This document shows positions 10,428-21,091 of a DNA stretch of 64,000 bases, in pieces. Both the position numbers and the translations under genes were made by a program. Under the pieces are notes generated by a model that was not told the DNA's origin, ran no database searches, and saw only the letters and a list, made by a program, of their open reading frames with translations. How positions within the stretch are numbered: the first letter of the stretch is position 1; every line of letters begins with the position of its first letter. This DNA comes from Isoetes taiwanensis (taxonomy: Eukaryota; Streptophyta; Lycopodiopsida; Isoetales; Isoetaceae), in contig JAJEKV010000909.1 of assembly GCA_021234155.1 (NCBI GenBank), forward strand, positions 1-64,000, written 5' to 3'.

Positions 10428-11554
10428 ATGCAGTCCACAATAACTGATTTCACCGTCGGCCAGCTTAACTTAGGGGTTCGGCACTTGGGCCACTATTCAC
10501 TCGGACCAATCACAACCCCAAGTCTGCCAGCCGTGTTGGATGGACGGCGTGGATGCACCCTCATAGGTTTAAGGGACAAGATCGTGCCGGAATCAACTAT
10601 ACGTGATTCGGGGGCCCGATGCCACTGGCCAGGATCGCTACCTTGGTCCCAGAAGCCGGGATCAACCACCGAGTTGGCAGCCCACCGGAATCAACCATAC
10701 GTGATCCCAGCAGTATAGCCAGGCTCCGGGATTATGTATGCGTCGGGCCCAATAGCCGAGATCACCGGTCGCCCACCGAAATCAGCCATAGGTGATTCCG
10801 GCGATGAGGCCGGGCGCCAAGAGCGCGACATCTGTCCCGCGATCAGACATCCCCGTCTGGACAGGCCGCCCCCAGGAATCTCCGCGGCATGTAAGAGATC
10901 CCGGAGCCGCATATTTCTACTGCTCCCGTTGTGTGGATATATTGGTTCAGAATCACAGGCCCATGATTCCAGACCGTGCCGCTGACGGGCAGGATGCGGC
11001 GCCGGACATTCGACAGCCACGATTGCCTGCTGGTGCTCTACCCCGGAATCCACGAGGCTGGGATCCTGCTGGGAAGCGGCGCGGGGGAGGGATACCATGC
11101 CCCGGGAAAGTAGTGGAGAGGTCCCGGAACATGGGCACCGCACGGACGGCGGAGATGCCCGGACCGCGTCGTCGATCGCATTCTGGTCAACGATTCCCTG
11201 GTCGTTGTCTGGTACGGACTGACAACGACGCCACGTCGTCGAAATCACCCTCCAGGTTCGGTTACGAGGCAGATCTTGGTGGCCGGAATCACCCGTTGCG
11301 ACATCCTGGCGGAAGGGCTCCCTGGTCCGTGCTCCCAACAGCCGGAATGCCTCGACAGGATTCTGGAGGGGGGTGCAAACCGACAGCTGAGATTCGCAGC
11401 AGCAGGTGACGGCTCTGATGATTTGGTCTGGCCTAGCAGTGGTCAGGGACTGGCGCAAACGAACCCCGTGGAGAACAGCGAGGGATCCCGAAATCCGGTT
11501 TATTTTGCTCCAGAATCTAGCAATCCGGGGTATACTTATCTTGACCCTTATTGA
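10428..11554. repeat. GC-rich degenerate minisatellite built on CCGGAATCA
   Basis: Base composition jumps to GC-rich here while both flanks are AT-rich. Variants of CCGGAATCA and its reverse complement TGATTCCGG recur every few tens of bases. Examples are GCCGGAATCAACTATACGTG at about 10590, CCGGAATCAACCATACGTGA at about 10686 and CCGAAATCAGCCATAGGTGA at about 10778. The motif thins toward 11550. Long ORFs on both strands (255 codons minus, 205 codons plus) overlap each other and have Arg/Pro/Gly-rich compositions, as expected from a GC-rich repeat rather than a gene. Confidence 0.5.
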
Positions 11555-11941
11555 AATCCGTCATCACCGTAAGTGTTAAGTTGTCGCCCTTGAAGATCCT
11601 CCGTCACCATGGCTATGCCGCATAGGAAAGTTAGGGTTTCAAGAATTTGGGGTTTAATGCTATCGGCTTGGATTTCTTCCCGCATATGTTGTTAAATCAG
11701 TAAATCCAAATATTATAAGAAAACATATTTTCGACATGAAATTAAGGATATTACTCTCATGCGGCAATGGATTCAGTGCATACCTTCAGAGAGTTCCCTA
11801 CATATGCCTATGGTTAACTAAATTCTTGCGTGTTTTTATCATAATTACGTAGATATCTCTCAAACATTAACCAAATTACTGAAATGCCCTTGGAAGGCTA
11901 TGAATGTTGCATTTTTTGAGCAGGCTTACAGAGAAATTTAG

Positions 11942-13006
11942 AAGCATAAGTTATAAAATGCAATTGAATGCAAATAATTTTGATGAACATGTGCAATATC
12001 TAACAAAATTTCAGAAGGAAAGAGATATGTGCTTTTCCTTTGCTAAAGATGAGAAATCCTGGAGTTCAATAAGAGTGCGTTAAATTTGTAGAAAATGAAT
12101 TACCCAAAATGAATTAGCATGGGATGTAGAATGAAGACCCTCTTAATACCTGGTCTTTATGTGCCATTCTGCATTCCTTATCTACTTACTTAAACAGTTT
12201 GCATTCCTTATTAAAAACTATACTTTGCTTCCGTTTCCAATACTGCAAATATACAGCCGCGAAGCTGATTCTGAGCAAACATAAGTAATTAAAACAAGAG
12301 TATCTTTGCTTGCGAACTCTGATTTCTCTCCTGGAAAACGTTTGTAATCCTGTTTCAATGTTTGTCTTAGGTTACCTTTGTCATTAACAAGGAAATACAT
12401 GTGGCGTATTTCCCATCCTCGTACCCGATTAGCCAATATGGAGCTTTATCTTCACTTTTACAAGCTCCCTTCAAAAGCTACATTCAACACCATTTTAGAA
12501 CGCCAAGATTATGGCCAATGCCTGAAACGAAATTCATGCATTCTACACACATTGACTCTGCCTTCTCTTGTAGAATTTTCCGTCCAGGCGCTTCGCATTG
12601 TCAAATCATTTATGAAATCTGTCACTGCAGTTTTCCGAATTAAGCATCCTTGACATCGTCCAGTTTCTTCTGTCAGTTTCAATGCATCACACTGGAATAA
12701 AGGACCAGTTTGGAAAAATGGAAAGTGCTTTATGGCTCCAGCCAAACAATCAGGAGATACACCCATATGTGTCCCTTATAAATAAATTCCTCTTCCTAGT
12801 CCACCCCAGTTGTACTTGCATAGATGTTTGACATGAGCACATAAGAAGAAGCATTTTCTGGACCCATGTCTCGTAACTCTTGAAAGCACCTAGATCCCAA
12901 TTCTGATTCACCATAAGTTTTACAGGCACTGAGCAATGGTGTCCAAGATTCCTTAGACTGTAAGAATGGCACATTTTCAAGAACCTTCTCTGCTTCATAT
13001 AGGAGT
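11942..13006. repeat. Duplicated copy of the PPR gene's 3' flank (copy 1)
   Basis: This block repeats 16748-18014 in direct orientation with high identity. It runs from AAGCATAAGTTATAAAATGC to CTTCATATAGGAGT. It lacks about 215 bp present in the other copy at 16890-17115, and it carries small differences such as TATTAAAAACTA near 12207. The offset between the copies is 5008 bp around the PPR stop codon. The duplication ends inside the PPR coding sequence, so it arose from the PPR locus and not from an independent transposon. Confidence 0.9.
12796..13006 (-). pseudogene. Truncated PPR gene fragment (last ~70 codons)
   Basis: Same sequence as the 3' end of the PPR gene at 17804-18014. It encodes the terminal S2, E1 and start-of-E2 residues (ESWTPLLSACKTYGESELG... 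SNIYASTTGVD) and the same stop. The coding stretch stops abruptly at 13006, where sequence unrelated to the PPR gene begins. No start codon or promoter is available, so it is a dead fragment carried by the duplication. Confidence 0.85.
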
Positions 13007-13097
13007 AGAAGCAGAAGCGGCTTAATGGATTGTTAGGAGGATTAGTAATGTGGGGCCTCGTCAATTTTTATTAGCATTGTATATTTGCACGGTTGGA

Positions 13098-13213
13098 AGA
13101 AGGGGTTAAACCCCCTTTAGAGCCCATTACGGCAAATAAATGGGCGAGCCCGGAGGGGCGAGCCCATTTATTTTTGCCGTAATGGGCGAGAAAGGGGGTT
13201 TGACCCCTTTAAC
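13098..13213. repeat. Near-perfect GC-rich hairpin, ~50-bp arms
   Basis: Left arm GGGTTAAACCCCCTTTAGAG then CCCATTACGGCAAATAAATG. The right arm is its reverse complement: CATTTATTTTTGCCGTAATG then GGCGAGAAAGGGGGTTTGAC. The centre is GGGCGAGCCCGGAGGGGCGAGCCC at 13142-13165. Only a few mismatches and a two-base length difference separate the arms. This could be a small foldback element or the head of a larger one. A degenerate GCGGCGATTTAA tandem follows at 13320-13410. Confidence 0.75.
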
Positions 13214-14294
13214 CGGCAGGGTCGAGACTGCTTTAGCAGCAAGCAACAAAGAAAATCTGTATCGGCTATCATTTGGATGCCTTTTCCAATGCTATCCGAA
13301 CTCCGATTTGGGTACGATTTAAGATTTAAGCGGCGATTTAAAGCGCGATTCAAAGCGGCGATTTAAGATTAAAGCGGCGATTCAAGCACGATTTAAGCTC
13401 TCGATTTAAGAAGCCTTCAAGATTGCAAGGCTAGAGCTCCAAGGCGGCCGGCGAGCTCGAGCTCCGATTTAAGCAAAGCCTTCAAGGCGGCTGCCAAAGC
13501 TTTGTCTTGAGTTTTGTTTTTTGAGATGCCGTGGGCCGGTTTATCAAGATAAAACAGGCAAGCGGATGGTTTATCAAGATAAGCGAAATTTGAATATGAG
13601 CATTACGGCTAATAATTAATCTTAATCTAACGGCTAAGATCTAAAGTAGTCGAGGAACTGCGGTTAAGGATTAATATTACGACGATTGCAAAAGTTAAGC
13701 CATGGCCATTCCTAAATGGAGTCGGTAGTTACAACACATTTATCATGAGACACGAGTTGGGATGAAGAAACATGACCAGATGAGCTTGCTAGCTTTGAAT
13801 CTGAATGTTTTTCCCTACTTGCTTCTCAATCGGCATTAAACATCGTTTGTGATGGTTTGCGATGCCCACTTTTCATACTGGTGGATACTTGCATTTTCAG
13901 TTGCCTGCAATCATCTTCCAGTTGTTGAGCAGAGATAATCTTATCCTCAAGTTCAAATGCTAATCTACCCATCTTCTCCCTTATCACTTCCTCCATTCTC
14001 CTTTTTTAACCCAGCAAAAATTTTATCCCAGAGTTCAAATGATAATTTACCTTTTTTCTCCCGTGTACTTCCTCCATTTTCCTTCGTCAACCCAATAAAT
14101 AGATGCCAGCGCCTGTTTTGCCTTTTTTGCAATCATCAGCTCTCAACATCTTTCTCAAAAACAATGATTTCTTATATGTTGTCTTCGTGCATGTTTGAAG
14201 CTTTTAAACTTCATGGTGATAAAAAAAATCAATTCCTACTCCGCATGTGAATCAAGGATTTATTGCAATGGAAGTGTGTTGAATATTGATAGAG

Positions 14295-16747
14295 TATTTT
14301 TTTATTTTTTATTTTTTGAGAGAATGAGATTTTTTCCATTAATTATAGATTGAAAAGTACATACTATTCAGGTATTTGACCAAATAAATAGATCAAAATA
14401 CCAGAATTAGATGATAAGCAGTTCAAAAAGCAATGCATATAGAGTTTCAGATTCTTAACATAGATGTTAACCAAAAAGTAGTAGATAGTGTAATATGCAT
14501 ATGAAGAAAGATAAATATCCAATAGAGGTCGCTATCTTATGCCTTTATAGTATAAGTCTTGAAGTCTTGATTGCTGAGAAACTGAGCCATTTGAAAATCT
14601 CTGTAACAACACAATATCGCCAATTACCTGAAAAACTAAAGAAAAAGAGCACGACAATGAAATAGCAGATGAATTTGGTCTCTATGAGTCAAGGAATGAA
14701 AAGTGATCAGAGAAGGAAGGCTGCAGGATAAAATTGGTGTGCTTTCCCCAGTCCAGGCATTCCAGCAGATTAGAGACACAAGAAGTAGCCATTATGATCA
14801 ATAAGTTTCCATATGCATCTGCCTTTCCTCTATGGTAGTAATAGCATTCCCTGTAGAATAAGAATTGCCTTTCTGTCATCTGCATACTAATGGTCTCCAA
14901 AAACCAGAATATGGTATACATTTGATATGTGCTCTTGCAAAACTCGTATGCCCACTGAGTTTCTGAAACTGGAAAATCTTCAAGCTTAGGAAGTATTCTG
15001 TCACGAATCTTGGATTTCCAGTAATAATCCTCAAAAACATAGACTTGAGTGTTTATCTGACCCAAATATCTAACTGCCTCTGTGTAATCAAAGCTAGTGT
15101 CCAGATCCCTCTTGCAGAACTCCAAATATTCTAGCAGAATCATAAACAAGGCTGCTGTTAGTATGTGAACAATGCAATTTGAATAAACTGAATTTCCCAT
15201 AAAAATTGCCAATATTATTCCATTTGTCATCGAAGGAATTATCTTCATTGTGCAATCTTTGAGCAGCAGCAGTATTTTGCAAGTCATGTACAATATTTAT
15301 TTTAATCCAAGGAATGGAGATCGGGTGCTTCCCATGCAGACATCTATTCGTGTGCTTCCAGACATTCTTTAATATAATGAAAAGAGCAGTGTTATAGAAA
15401 GCATCATTGTTTAAAAAGTATTCAATGAAGGAATTAGCTTTTTTGATTTTGAAGTTGTCCTCACAGCAATTCCATACATCATTTTAGCTTGCTGCAGTGA
15501 AATACATGAACCATGGACTCAACAATATTTTCACATAAAACACAGTTTGAGGATAAAGGTTCCAGACCAGAATTAATCCTACTAGGATTGTAGAGTTTGG
15601 CAGCAGATTCCATATTAGGGAGGCTTTTATTTGCCATGAGCCAAATAAAATATGATATCTTTGGGGTGCAGTAGTAAAGCCAATATTTTTGCAAAGTTTA
15701 GTGTCCATTTCATCATTGATTTTCCAGTAATGCTTAGCTTTTGAGGGCCTATCATTATTTGCTAGCATGTTATAAATGGAAGAGACTTTGTATTTTGCTT
15801 TACCTTTGCAAATCCAGTCAGCAGCACAAGAGCTAGAGCTAATGCTGAAATTTAATAAGGAGGCTTTTATGTAATTAAAAAGTTTCTTATCAGAAGGGTG
15901 CCTCTTAGCTTCCTCTTAAGCCTAGTCCATGTAATCCATCTGTTATCCTCTTGAAGATCATCAATGGTGGTAATTCCAACATTTTTCCATTTCTTGTAAA
16001 TCCTAGGATGCTTGAAAGCCAAAGGGGTAGTCTTGAATGAGAAAGAGCAGAATTCCAAAAGATTGAAATATATTTTTGGAAATTGTTGAGCCCCTGATGT
16101 TCAAAGCAGCCTGAGACCTTGTTCCATGCAATAAACATATTTCTCATGATAGGCGAGATGTTGGAAGCAGGCTGGATTATAAAGAAAGCAGAAGAATGCT
16201 CGATAGTGGAATGACCTTTGAATTTGCATTTATCCAGCCAATATTTAATAAAGACAGTAGCTGGATTATTTTTTTGGAAAAGGGCTGTCCAGATGTATTT
16301 GCCAACTAAGGTAGAGCCTTGAAGAAAGAGGTTTTTGAAGAAAGAGGTTTTTGCATCCAATACCACCCCTTGATTTGGGTTTGGTTAGATAGTTCCAATT
16401 GATGAGATGTCTTTTCCCCCAAATGAAGTTCCTGACAATTTTTTCCAATTGAAGATAAATAGATTTAGGTGCCAGTAATGCAGAAGAGAAATAGATGTGA
16501 GAGCTTGCCATAACAGTATTTGCAATGATGGTCCTACCTGCAAGGGATAGACAATTGCCATAATTGTTCAGTTTCTTTTTTATTCTAGTGATGATAGGAT
16601 TCTACAGGTTCTTAATATTATTATCTAAAGACAGACGTAACCCAGAAGTTTGGTAGCTTAAGCGGAATTTATACAGTTAATTCCACATATATTTTGCTGC
16701 TCAATCTCACCAATAATGTTGCATTTGTTGAGATTTAGAGAGCACTA
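14295..16747 (-). mobile_element. 5'-truncated LINE (non-LTR retrotransposon), minus strand
   Basis: The minus strand shows, in order: a reverse-transcriptase thumb remnant (LNNYGNCLSLAGRTIIANTV then LQLEKIVRNFIWGKRHLINW and NYLTKPKSRGGIG, 16266-16600); a middle region (15905-16366); and a zinc-binding zf-RVT-like segment (PKISYFIWLMANKSLP ... CVLCENIVESMVHVFHC, 15479-15694). It ends in a 203-codon C-terminal frame and an A-rich tail (complement of the T-rich run at 14296-14325). Several frameshifts separate these pieces. The catalytic YADD part is missing: at 16747 the element abuts the duplicated PPR flank, a typical 5' truncation. It is not active in this form. Confidence 0.85.
14682..15293 (-). 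CDS. Long C-terminal open frame of the LINE, unfamiliar domain
   Basis: This 203-codon frame follows the zf-RVT-like zinc segment on the same strand, inside the LINE and before its A-rich tail. From about 15174 onward it looks like real protein: AVRYLGQINTQVYVFEDYYW, KSTYQMYTIFWFLETISMQM, LLECLDWGKHTNFILQPSF. It is rich in Tyr, Phe and Cys. Most plant L1-type ORF2 proteins end soon after the zinc segment or carry RNase H. I see no RNase H motif here. The first ~40 codons may be out of frame, since the alternative frame at 15094-15282 fits the preceding LINE sequence better. Function unknown. Confidence 0.4.
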   Translation of the reverse strand: MYMTCKILLLLKDCTMKIIPSMTNGIILAIFMGNSVYSNCIVHILTAALFMILLEYLEFCKRDLDTSFDYTEAVRYLGQINTQVYVFEDYYWKSKIRDRILPKLEDFPVSETQWAYEFCKSTYQMYTIFWFLETISMQMTERQFLFYRECYYYHRGKADAYGNLLIIMATSCVSNLLECLDWGKHTNFILQPSFSDHFSFLDS

Positions 16748-18014
16748 AAGCATAAGTTATAAAATGCAATTGAATGCAAATAATTTTGATGAACATGTGC
16801 AATATCTAACAAAATTTTCCGAAGGAAAGAGATATGTGCTTTTCCTTTGCTAAAGATGAGAAATCCTGGAGTTCAATACGAGCTTTAAATTTGTGGCATA
16901 AATTCTCCAGGATGAGAGGACCGATATCAAGCGCTTGAAGTTTTTCAAACTTATCAATTGTTCTTCAATCAAACGTCTCACCACCTAAGGTCTTTACTGC
17001 TCCTGTTTGCGTGGTTGCCTTCGGATTTGCATTCATCTGATTTCTTGACCAAATAATGGATCTCACACCACTGGGAAATTTTGTCTCAGCCGTCGTGGAT
17101 AATGTCATATTGGCTACTTCGAAAATGAATTAGCATGCGATGTAGAATGAAGATCCTCTTAATACCTGGTCTTTATGTGCCATTCTGCATTCCTTATCTA
17201 CTTACTTAAACAGTTTGCATTCCTAACTTTGCTTCCGTTCCCAATACTCCAAATATACAGCCACGAAGCTGATTCTGAGATTCTGAGCAAACATTATTAA
17301 AACAAGAGTATCTTTGTTTGCGAACTCTGATTTCTCTCCTGGAAAACGTTTGTAATCCTGTTTCAATGTTTGCCTTAGGTTACCTTTGTCATTAACAAGG
17401 AAATACATGTGGCGTATTTCCCATCCTAGTACCCGATTAGCCAACATGGAGCTTTATCTTCACTTTTACAAGCTCCCTTCAAAAGCTACATTCAACACCA
17501 TTTTAGAACGCCAAGATTATGGCCAATGCCTGAAAAGAAATTCATGCATTCTACACACATTGACTCTGCCTTCTCTTGTAGAATTTTCCGTCCAGGCGCA
17601 TCGCATTGTCAAATCATTTATGAAATCTGTCACTGCAGTTTTCATAATTAAGCATCCTTGACATCGTCCAGTTTCTTCTGTCAGTTTCAATGCATCACAC
17701 TGGAATAAAGGACCAGTTTGGAAAAATGGAAAGTGCTTTATGGCTCCAGCCAAACAATCAGGAGATACACCCATATGTGTCCCTTATAAATAAATTCCTC
17801 TTCCTAGTCCACCCCAGTTGTACTTGCATAGATGTTTGACATGAGCACATAAGAAGAAGCATTTTCTGGACCCATGTCTCGTAACTCTTGAAAGCACCTA
17901 GATCCCAATTCTGATTCACCATAAGTTTTACAGGCACTGAGCAATGGTGTCCAAGATTCCTTAGACTGTAAGAATGGCACATTTTCAAGAACCTTCTCTG
18001 CTTCATATAGGAGT
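16748..18014. repeat. PPR gene 3' flank, duplicated (copy 2, parental)
   Basis: This is the direct-repeat partner of 11942-13006 and contains the authentic end of the PPR gene plus about 1 kb downstream. It includes about 215 bp (16890-17115) absent from copy 1. Its 5' edge meets the truncated LINE. Short ORFs in both copies (for example around 17223-17447 and 17517-17774) encode nearly identical peptides simply because the DNA is duplicated. I do not see E2 or DYW motifs in them. Confidence 0.9.
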
Positions 18015-20632
18015 CCTGATCGGGATAAGAGATCAACCAAGCAGTTATAGTGGTCCAATGTTGGCACAATGCCATATTCCCCTGTCATGAGGCTGAAATA
18101 TGACTGGCCCTCAGTGAGACAGCCGGCACGACTGCACGCAGCAAAAATAGATGTAAATGTGACAACATCCGGCTTTATTCCCTCTTCTTGCATGCCCTCA
18201 AAACACTGTAGTGCCATTTCACTCTGATGGTTTAGGCCATAACCTCTTATCATTGCATTCCAGGATACAAGATCTCGATCTGGAAGCTTATCAAAGACTT
18301 CTCGTGCCTCTTTAAGCGCACCACACTTAGCATACATGTCAATCAAAGTAGTACCTACCAGAAGATCTTTTCCAAATCCCTTCCGTAAAACTTCGTCATG
18401 TATTTCTCTGCCTTTGCTTATGGTGGCTATGCTGCTACATGCTTTTAAGCTGCAAATGGCTGTAATAGAGTTTGGAGATAAGCCATCTGATTGCATCTGT
18501 TCCAAACATTTCAGTGTTTCCTCCCCAAGGTCATTTTCTGCATATCCTGCAAGCAATGCAGTCCATGCAACGACGTCACGCACAGGGAGCTTGTCAAAGG
18601 CTTCAACTGCCTCTCTAAGTGAACCACATTTCACATACATATCAATAAGAGAATTGGCGATATAAATATTACTGTCAAACCCCTTTTTTGCAATTTCAGT
18701 GTGTAGTTCACGGGCCTTATCTATATCTTTAAGGATGGCACATACTTTCAAGATGCAAATATATGTGATCACATTGGGAGAGACATGTTCACATTTCATC
18801 TGGTTAAAACATTTGAGTGCTTCAGGAGCATAGCCATTCTCAGCATACCCTGCAATCATGACTGTCCAAGATACGACATTTCGAACTGGCGATTTGTCAA
18901 ATGCTTCCTCTGCTTCTGCAAATGATCCACATTGGGCATACATGTCAATTAAAGTATTACAAACCGAAATATCGTTTTGAAATCCTTCCCTTAGAATATC
19001 AATATGTATTTCACGACCTTTGTTTATGGTTCCTAGGCTGGTGCAAGCTTTCAAGCTACAGATAAATGTAACAGCATCCGGAAGTATACCATCAGCCTGT
19101 AGTCTCTCCAAACACTTCAAGGCATCTTCATGAAGTTCATTTTCTACAAATCCTGCAATTATTGCATTCCATGATACAGTATCTCGAACTGGAAGTTTCT
19201 TAAAGACTTGCCAAGCTTCAGCAGGTTTTCTGCATTTAGCATACATGCTAACCAAGGTATTGTTAATGGAAAGATCTTCCTCACATCCGATTTGTGAAAT
19301 CAAAGCATGAATATCTCGGCCCTTTTCTATGGCTCCCAGAATGCCACAGGCCTTTACACTGCAAACAAAAGTGGCAACATTTGGAGAAACCCCACATAGC
19401 TGCATTTGCTCAAAACATCTTAATGCGTCCTTACAAAATCCATTTTCAACACATCCTGCAACTAGTGCAGTCCAAGAGACAACATTTTGAACTGGGAGCC
19501 GATCAAAGACGTCCCATGCCTCTGTAAGTGAACCACACTTGCAATACATGGCAACCAAGGTGTTGCCAATAAAAGGATCATTGTTCAATCGCATTTGATA
19601 GACGCCAGTGTGCAGTTCCCGGCCTTTATTTAGGGCTCCTATATTACCACAAGCTTTCAAGATGCTGGAAAATGTGGTAGAATTTGGAGACATTTCTAGT
19701 TGCATTTGTTCAAACCATGTAAGGGCTTCTTGAACACGGTGATTTTCACTATATCCTGTAATTAATGCATTCCATAATGCAACATCTCTAAGTGGAAGCT
19801 GATCAAAAACTATTTGTGCATCTTTAAGAGAACCACATTTTGCATACATGTTAACCACAGTGGTCGCAACAAACATATCCCCCTCCAACCCAGCTTCTGC
19901 AACCTTCTTATGTATCAATTGCCCCTTCTCTAATGCTTTTAAAATACTACATGCTTTCAAGGTACAGACAAATATCATAGTATTTGGTTTCATGCCCTCT
20001 AATTGGAAGTCCTCAAAGCATTTTAACACTTCCATATAAAATCCCTGTTCAAAATATCTTGCAATTAATGTAGTCCAAGAGATAACATCTCGTTGTGGCA
20101 GATTGTCAAATATTTCTTGCGCCTCTCCAAGCAATCCACATTTTGCATACATGTCAACCAATGTGCCACCAAGCACAAGGTCAACCTCAAATCCTTTTCT
20201 GGCAATCTCGAAATGGATCTCCCTTCCTCTTTGAGCATCCTTCACTCTAGCACAGGCCCTGAGCAATCCTGCAAAAGTGTGGACACTAGGATCCACATTA
20301 TCTTCTTTCATCTTCTGGTACAGGCTAAATGTGTTATGTGGTTGACCAGAATGAATAAACCCAAACATAAGAGAAGTCCATGAATATTCATTCCTGTTCA
20401 ACAAACTGTTGAAAGCCTCCAGCGCGTCATATATGCTCCCACATTCCACAAACATAGGCACTATGTGGTTCCCGAGATTTCTATCACCTTCCCTAACATT
20501 GTTGCAAATATTTGCACATATCTTCTTTGCATGCTCTAAATTCTTCTGTCTTCTACAATTCTGTAAAAGATAGTTAATCTTGGCAACAGAAGGCAGCTCA
20601 TTTATCCAATGCAAGCGATTGCCCTCGTGCAT
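17804..20632 (-). CDS. PLS-class pentatricopeptide repeat protein, E1-terminated
   Basis: An intronless ORF of 942 codons. After about 45 N-terminal residues come eight S-P-L cycles of roughly 101 residues. S motifs read like NTLVAMYCKCGSLTEAWDVF, P motifs like VVSWTALVAGCVENGF and L motifs like FVCSVKACGILGAIEKGRDI. A final S2 (LDHYNCLVDLLSRSGLLYEA) and E1 (ESWTPLLSACKTYGESELG) follow, about 25 PPR motifs in all. PLS proteins bind organelle RNA one motif per base and usually direct C-to-U editing. This one stops inside E2 (SNIYASTTGVD) and has no DYW deaminase, so it would need a partner or act as a binder. A few S/P cycles are divergent (MYAKCRKPAEA). The N-terminus is not an obvious transit peptide; the start may lie in the duplicated leader upstream. 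The frame is intact, which implies selection or recent origin. Confidence 0.93.
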   Translation of the reverse strand: MHEGNRLHWINELPSVAKINYLLQNCRRQKNLEHAKKICANICNNVREGDRNLGNHIVPMFVECGSIYDALEAFNSLLNRNEYSWTSLMFGFIHSGQPHNTFSLYQKMKEDNVDPSVHTFAGLLRACARVKDAQRGREIHFEIARKGFEVDLVLGGTLVDMYAKCGLLGEAQEIFDNLPQRDVISWTTLIARYFEQGFYMEVLKCFEDFQLEGMKPNTMIFVCTLKACSILKALEKGQLIHKKVAEAGLEGDMFVATTVVNMYAKCGSLKDAQIVFDQLPLRDVALWNALITGYSENHRVQEALTWFEQMQLEMSPNSTTFSSILKACGNIGALNKGRELHTGVYQMRLNNDPFIGNTLVAMYCKCGSLTEAWDVFDRLPVQNVVSWTALVAGCVENGFCKDALRCFEQMQLCGVSPNVATFVCSVKACGILGAIEKGRDIHALISQIGCEEDLSINNTLVSMYAKCRKPAEAWQVFKKLPVRDTVSWNAIIAGFVENELHEDALKCLERLQADGILPDAVTFICSLKACTSLGTINKGREIHIDILREGFQNDISVCNTLIDMYAQCGSFAEAEEAFDKSPVRNVVSWTVMIAGYAENGYAPEALKCFNQMKCEHVSPNVITYICILKVCAILKDIDKARELHTEIAKKGFDSNIYIANSLIDMYVKCGSLREAVEAFDKLPVRDVVAWTALLAGYAENDLGEETLKCLEQMQSDGLSPNSITAICSLKACSSIATISKGREIHDEVLRKGFGKDLLVGTTLIDMYAKCGALKEAREVFDKLPDRDLVSWNAMIRGYGLNHQSEMALQCFEGMQEEGIKPDVVTFTSIFAACSRAGCLTEGQSYFSLMTGEYGIVPTLDHYNCLVDLLSRSGLLYEAEKVLENVPFLQSKESWTPLLSACKTYGESELGSRCFQELRDMGPENASSYVLMSNIYASTTGVD

Positions 20633-20722
20633 TCTGTTTTACAGTTAATCTGGGCAACAGAAGGCAGCTCATTAATCCAGTGCAAGGGATTCAATGCTTC
20701 CCTCATGCATTCTGTTTTACAA
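20580..20722. repeat. Tandem duplication across the PPR start codon
   Basis: The block that encodes the first PPR residues (20575-20640) is repeated just upstream at 20641-20722. Both copies contain GGCAACAGAAGGCAGCTCAT and end in GCATTCTGTTTTAC on the plus strand. The upstream copy has about 7 extra bases (ATTCAATGCTTCCC in place of CGATTGCCC), so its own ATG gives a 12-codon reading frame ending in TAA. In a transcript starting upstream this would be a short uORF ahead of the PPR start. Confidence 0.8.
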
Positions 20723-21091
20723 GTATCAATCATAAGATAAATTTTAAACATTGCCAACAGATCTCACCTTGGTTCTTCCGCATTAGAGAATCCGTAGTCA
20801 AAATGAGCGCTACAAAATAGAGATTGAGGTATTAGCACATACAAGTTTGAAATGATACCCCATATCCGATTATACGACATAGTAATTTTATGAAGACTGG
20901 AAAAGCAATCAACTCTGTTGCGTTACGCAATTGACTTTCCTATCAAAAATCGCATGTGTGTTTTTTCAACGAAGGAAGTCCCTGACTTGGGAAAGAAAGT
21001 CCGTCACGGGTTTTACAAAATACCTACACTTATGTTTTTGACAATGAGTTTTGATAAACTTCTGAGATGCCCTTGCCCAAAATACCAAGTA

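Noticed and set aside
10691-11458. 255-codon minus ORF and overlapping 205-codon plus ORF
   Set aside because: Both lie in the GC-rich CCGGAATCA repeat, are rich in Arg/Pro/Ser, overlap antiparallel and show no domain.
17223-17774. E2/DYW domain downstream of the PPR stop
   Set aside because: Short frames here (for example THMYFLVNDKG-like) do not contain the HxE...CxxC deaminase pattern, and they occur identically in the dead copy at 12.2-12.8 kb.
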